Of a DNA stretch of 15,624 bases, positions 13,829 to 15,624 are shown piece after piece; position 1 is the stretch's first letter, and each line of letters starts with the position of its first letter. Source of the DNA: Bacillota bacterium (GTDB taxonomy: Bacteria > Bacillota > Clostridia > Lachnospirales > Lachnospiraceae); contig JAEYPA010000021.1 of assembly GCA_023411225.1 (NCBI GenBank), forward strand, positions 1 to 15,624, given 5' to 3'. The notes below the pieces were generated by a model. That model made no database searches. It had not been told where the DNA came from and saw nothing but the letters and a program-made list of their open reading frames with translations. Position numbers and translations under genes: made by a program.

Positions 13829-14728
13829 TTACTGATATTGTTCCATCATTATTTTTATTTTTTCTAACATCTGTTGCCTTAACTCCGCTGGTTCTAAGAC
13901 CACACAGTCACCTCCGAATGCAAGAACATACTGGAGTAGGTAGTCTCTATCATTAAAAGTAACCTCCACTAGAAAGCTTCCATCCTCGAGTCTGGTGTAC
14001 TCTTCATACTCATCATAAACACGGTAAGCCACCTCTTGGCTAAACTTAAGCTTCACCTGAATGGATTGTGAGGACTTCGTATAGTAGTCATTCCCTAGTA
14101 CTGACAGTACGCTTTCTCTTTGGAACCTATCCTCAGTTATCACAAAGTCCCTTATACGTTTTAATTTAAAATATCGATAATCTTGCCTAAACCTGCAGTA
14201 TCCGTATAAATACCATGCCATTCCCTTAAAAATAAGCTTCATAGGCTCAACTGTTCTAGTCATCTTCTCCCCTTTGGCACTAGCATAAGAAAAAATCACT
14301 GTATGCCTCCTAAGAATCGCATTCTTTATATTGCGATAAAGTTCTGCCTCCTTCTTTCCGTCAGACCATAGGTTAAAGTCCACCTCTACCCAATCTGTAC
14401 TGGTTTCGCCAAATAAGGCACCAAGCTTATTTAAAGCAGTGTTGGTTTCCTCTAAGCTCACTTCACCGATTGCATGAAGTGAACTTAGAATCTCTTCTCT
14501 TTCCTTTTCTGTAATTACCGCCTTATTGAGAACATAGTCTGGCAATAGATTGATTCCACCGCCCTTTCCCTTACTCATATAAATAGGAATTCCAGCTGAA
14601 GAAAGAATCTCTACGTCCCGGTATATAGTTCTTGTAGATACTTCAAAATGCTCCGCCAGATCTTTTGCTGTTAGATTTTTCTTATCTAACAACAGATAGA
14701 TTATTTCAAACAGTCGATTAATTTGCAT
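13829..14728 (-). CDS. HTH/WYL-domain transcriptional regulator (YafY-like)
   Basis: This 299-residue regulator has an N-terminal winged helix-turn-helix at residues 1-60 (LTAKDLAEHFEVSTRTIYRD, then a GKGGG wing), followed by a linker and a WYL ligand-sensing domain. The name-giving W172-Y173-L174 sits in 'GMAWYLYGYCRFRQDYRYFKLKRI', the usual context, and a C-terminal WCX-like region follows (about 220-299). Such proteins respond to nucleotides, nucleic acid or small molecules; the ligand is not readable. The ATG at 14728 is 7 nt after the stop of the acetyltransferase gene, with AGGTGA overlapping that stop, so the pair is translationally coupled. The obvious candidate targets are its own operon or the following ybaK operon. 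Confidence 0.9.
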   Translation of the reverse strand: MQINRLFEIIYLLLDKKNLTAKDLAEHFEVSTRTIYRDVEILSSAGIPIYMSKGKGGGINLLPDYVLNKAVITEKEREEILSSLHAIGEVSLEETNTALNKLGALFGETSTDWVEVDFNLWSDGKKEAELYRNIKNAILRRHTVIFSYASAKGEKMTRTVEPMKLIFKGMAWYLYGYCRFRQDYRYFKLKRIRDFVITEDRFQRESVLSVLGNDYYTKSSQSIQVKLKFSQEVAYRVYDEYEEYTRLEDGSFLVEVTFNDRDYLLQYVLAFGGDCVVLEPAELRQQMLEKIKIMMEQYQ

Positions 14729-14735
14729 GGCTCAC

Positions 14736-15491
14736 CTATTTCCCAAGCTCCAAAATAAGCTTTTCAAATTTCTTTTCTGACAATATCTCATAAGTAATAA
14801 ATTCTCCATTATAGAACAGACTAAAGGAGGTAAATGGGGCAGGTGCCTGCCTTGCCTCTTTCGTGGTAGTAATATGGTTCACTTTAAACTTGACATTATT
14901 ATTCTTTGCTACCTGCTCTAATAAAGGTACATATTTGGCTGTAAATGGACACTGATTTGTATAGTAAAGGACAAAATCCTTCTCTTTAATATGAGGTTCT
15001 CTTACCTGATCCTTGAACTTAGGCAGTACCTCATTCTCTTTAAATGGAAGATACATTAACTCAAAACTAGGCTTTGCCATATCACAGACCTGAAAGCCTT
15101 TATGTAACAAGAATTTTTTGTCACTAAGGAAGGCCTGTTTCTTAGGTGAGGAAAGGATTACAAGTCCTTTCTTCCCTTTTTCTTTACTATCCTCCATACA
15201 GGCATTTAGAAGTAAGGTGGAGTAGCCCTGCCCCTTAAACTGACCAGATACCCAAAGACAGTCTATATACATATATCCTTCCGCTTCAATAGGAGCCCAG
15301 GCATTCTCTGCCGTAATGTACTCGATAAAACATTTGCCCCGAACATTACATTTCTTAAAAGTAAGTCCTTCTCGGAAACGCTCCTTCATCCAAGACTTTT
15401 TCGCCATTACCTGACAATCCGAGTTATTGGAGATGGCACAGCAGATGTGTTCCTTCTCGATATTGTCAGCAGTCACAGTAATAATTTCCAT
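14736..15491 (-). CDS. GNAT N-acetyltransferase with C-terminal YoaP domain
   Basis: This 251-residue two-part protein has a GNAT acetyltransferase domain at about residues 1-150; the acetyl-CoA binding motif is in QFKGQGYSTLLL (84-95), preceded by the strand MYIDCLWV. The C-terminal half (about 160-251) matches the YoaP-like extension, with VLYYTNQCPF (174-183) looking like a thioredoxin-type strand and a single Cys (C181), then a conserved 'APAPFTSFSLFYNGEF' region. The acceptor substrate is unknown. An ATG at 15506 is in frame, but the GGGAGGG box lies between the two ATGs and 6 nt before the one at 15491, which is therefore preferred and gives the typical MEIITVTADNIE start. It is coupled to the WYL regulator gene downstream. 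Confidence 0.88.
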   Translation of the reverse strand: MEIITVTADNIEKEHICCAISNNSDCQVMAKKSWMKERFREGLTFKKCNVRGKCFIEYITAENAWAPIEAEGYMYIDCLWVSGQFKGQGYSTLLLNACMEDSKEKGKKGLVILSSPKKQAFLSDKKFLLHKGFQVCDMAKPSFELMYLPFKENEVLPKFKDQVREPHIKEKDFVLYYTNQCPFTAKYVPLLEQVAKNNNVKFKVNHITTTKEARQAPAPFTSFSLFYNGEFITYEILSEKKFEKLILELGK

Positions 15492-15575
15492 TCTATACCC
15501 TCCCATAATAATCTTTATTTTTCTCTTGTTAACTCGCTTTTTCTCACTTTTTTAACTTTTCATAGTAAAGCTCTC

Positions 15576-15624
15576 TTAGTCGATGCCATTCCCCTTGGCC
15601 TCAAATTCTGGATATACAGTGATT
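15576..15624 (-). CDS. Possible 3' end of a gene cut by the window edge
   Basis: On the minus strand a frame open to the window edge ends at TAA (15576-15578) after ITVYPEFEAKGNGID. It reads like a protein C-terminus. A second frame is also open here to a TGA at 15560, so this is uncertain. No family can be named from 15 residues. The 84 nt between it and the acetyltransferase start show no convincing promoter or terminator. Confidence 0.28.
   Translation of the reverse strand, partial: ITVYPEFEAKGNGID

Overview
The window looks like chromosomal DNA from a low-GC Gram-positive anaerobe of the Clostridia, most likely near Lachnospiraceae. The reasons are the AT-rich base composition, strong AGGAGG-type ribosome binding sites, a lipoprotein solute-binding protein, and a YesM/YesN-type two-component system with a YesL-like (DUF624) protein. 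No rRNA, tRNA, CRISPR array, insertion sequence or phage gene was seen. The genus is an inference.

Left part (1-2341). A minus-strand gene of unknown function (164-694) is followed, past its stop codon and in the same frame, by 38 more protein-like codons. A one-base shift then gives further protein-like sequence to the window edge, so there seems to be a broken coding remnant here. Divergent from this gene is a MerR-family regulator with a GyrI-like sensor domain (910-1725). Next comes a TrmO-type tRNA methyltransferase gene (1797-2273). Its promoter has a 19-bp spacer filled by a dyad, the classic architecture of MerR-activated promoters.

Central part (about 11860 down to 2288, all minus strand). 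This is one sugar-uptake operon of seven genes: solute-binding lipoprotein, two CUT1-type ABC permeases, a cytoplasmic GH36 glycosidase, a YesM-type sensor histidine kinase, a YesN-type AraC response regulator and a DUF624 membrane protein. It starts at a good sigma-A-type promoter (TTGAGA, 17 bp, TATACT), preceded by two direct repeats 20 bp apart that could be the response-regulator site. It ends at a hairpin with a T-run (2288-2341). Gene spacings are short (1, 4 and 18 nt, and one 23-nt overlap), except for a gap with two competing hairpins after the binding-protein gene. The model is that an oligosaccharide is captured outside, imported, and cleaved inside by the GH36 enzyme, while the kinase/regulator pair senses the sugar and activates the operon. 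No ATPase is encoded, so a shared MsmK-type ATPase elsewhere is expected. The GH36 active-site motifs differ from those of classical raffinose/melibiose enzymes, so the sugar is uncertain.

Right part (11899-15624, all minus strand). A second operon has its own promoter (13792-13820) and a 16-bp perfect-stem terminator (11899-11940). It holds a YbaK-type aminoacyl-tRNA deacylase, a DUF1905 protein and a Gfo/Idh/MocA oxidoreductase. Upstream of it is a GNAT-YoaP acetyltransferase gene tightly coupled to a WYL-domain regulator. The last bases may hold the 3' end of another gene.
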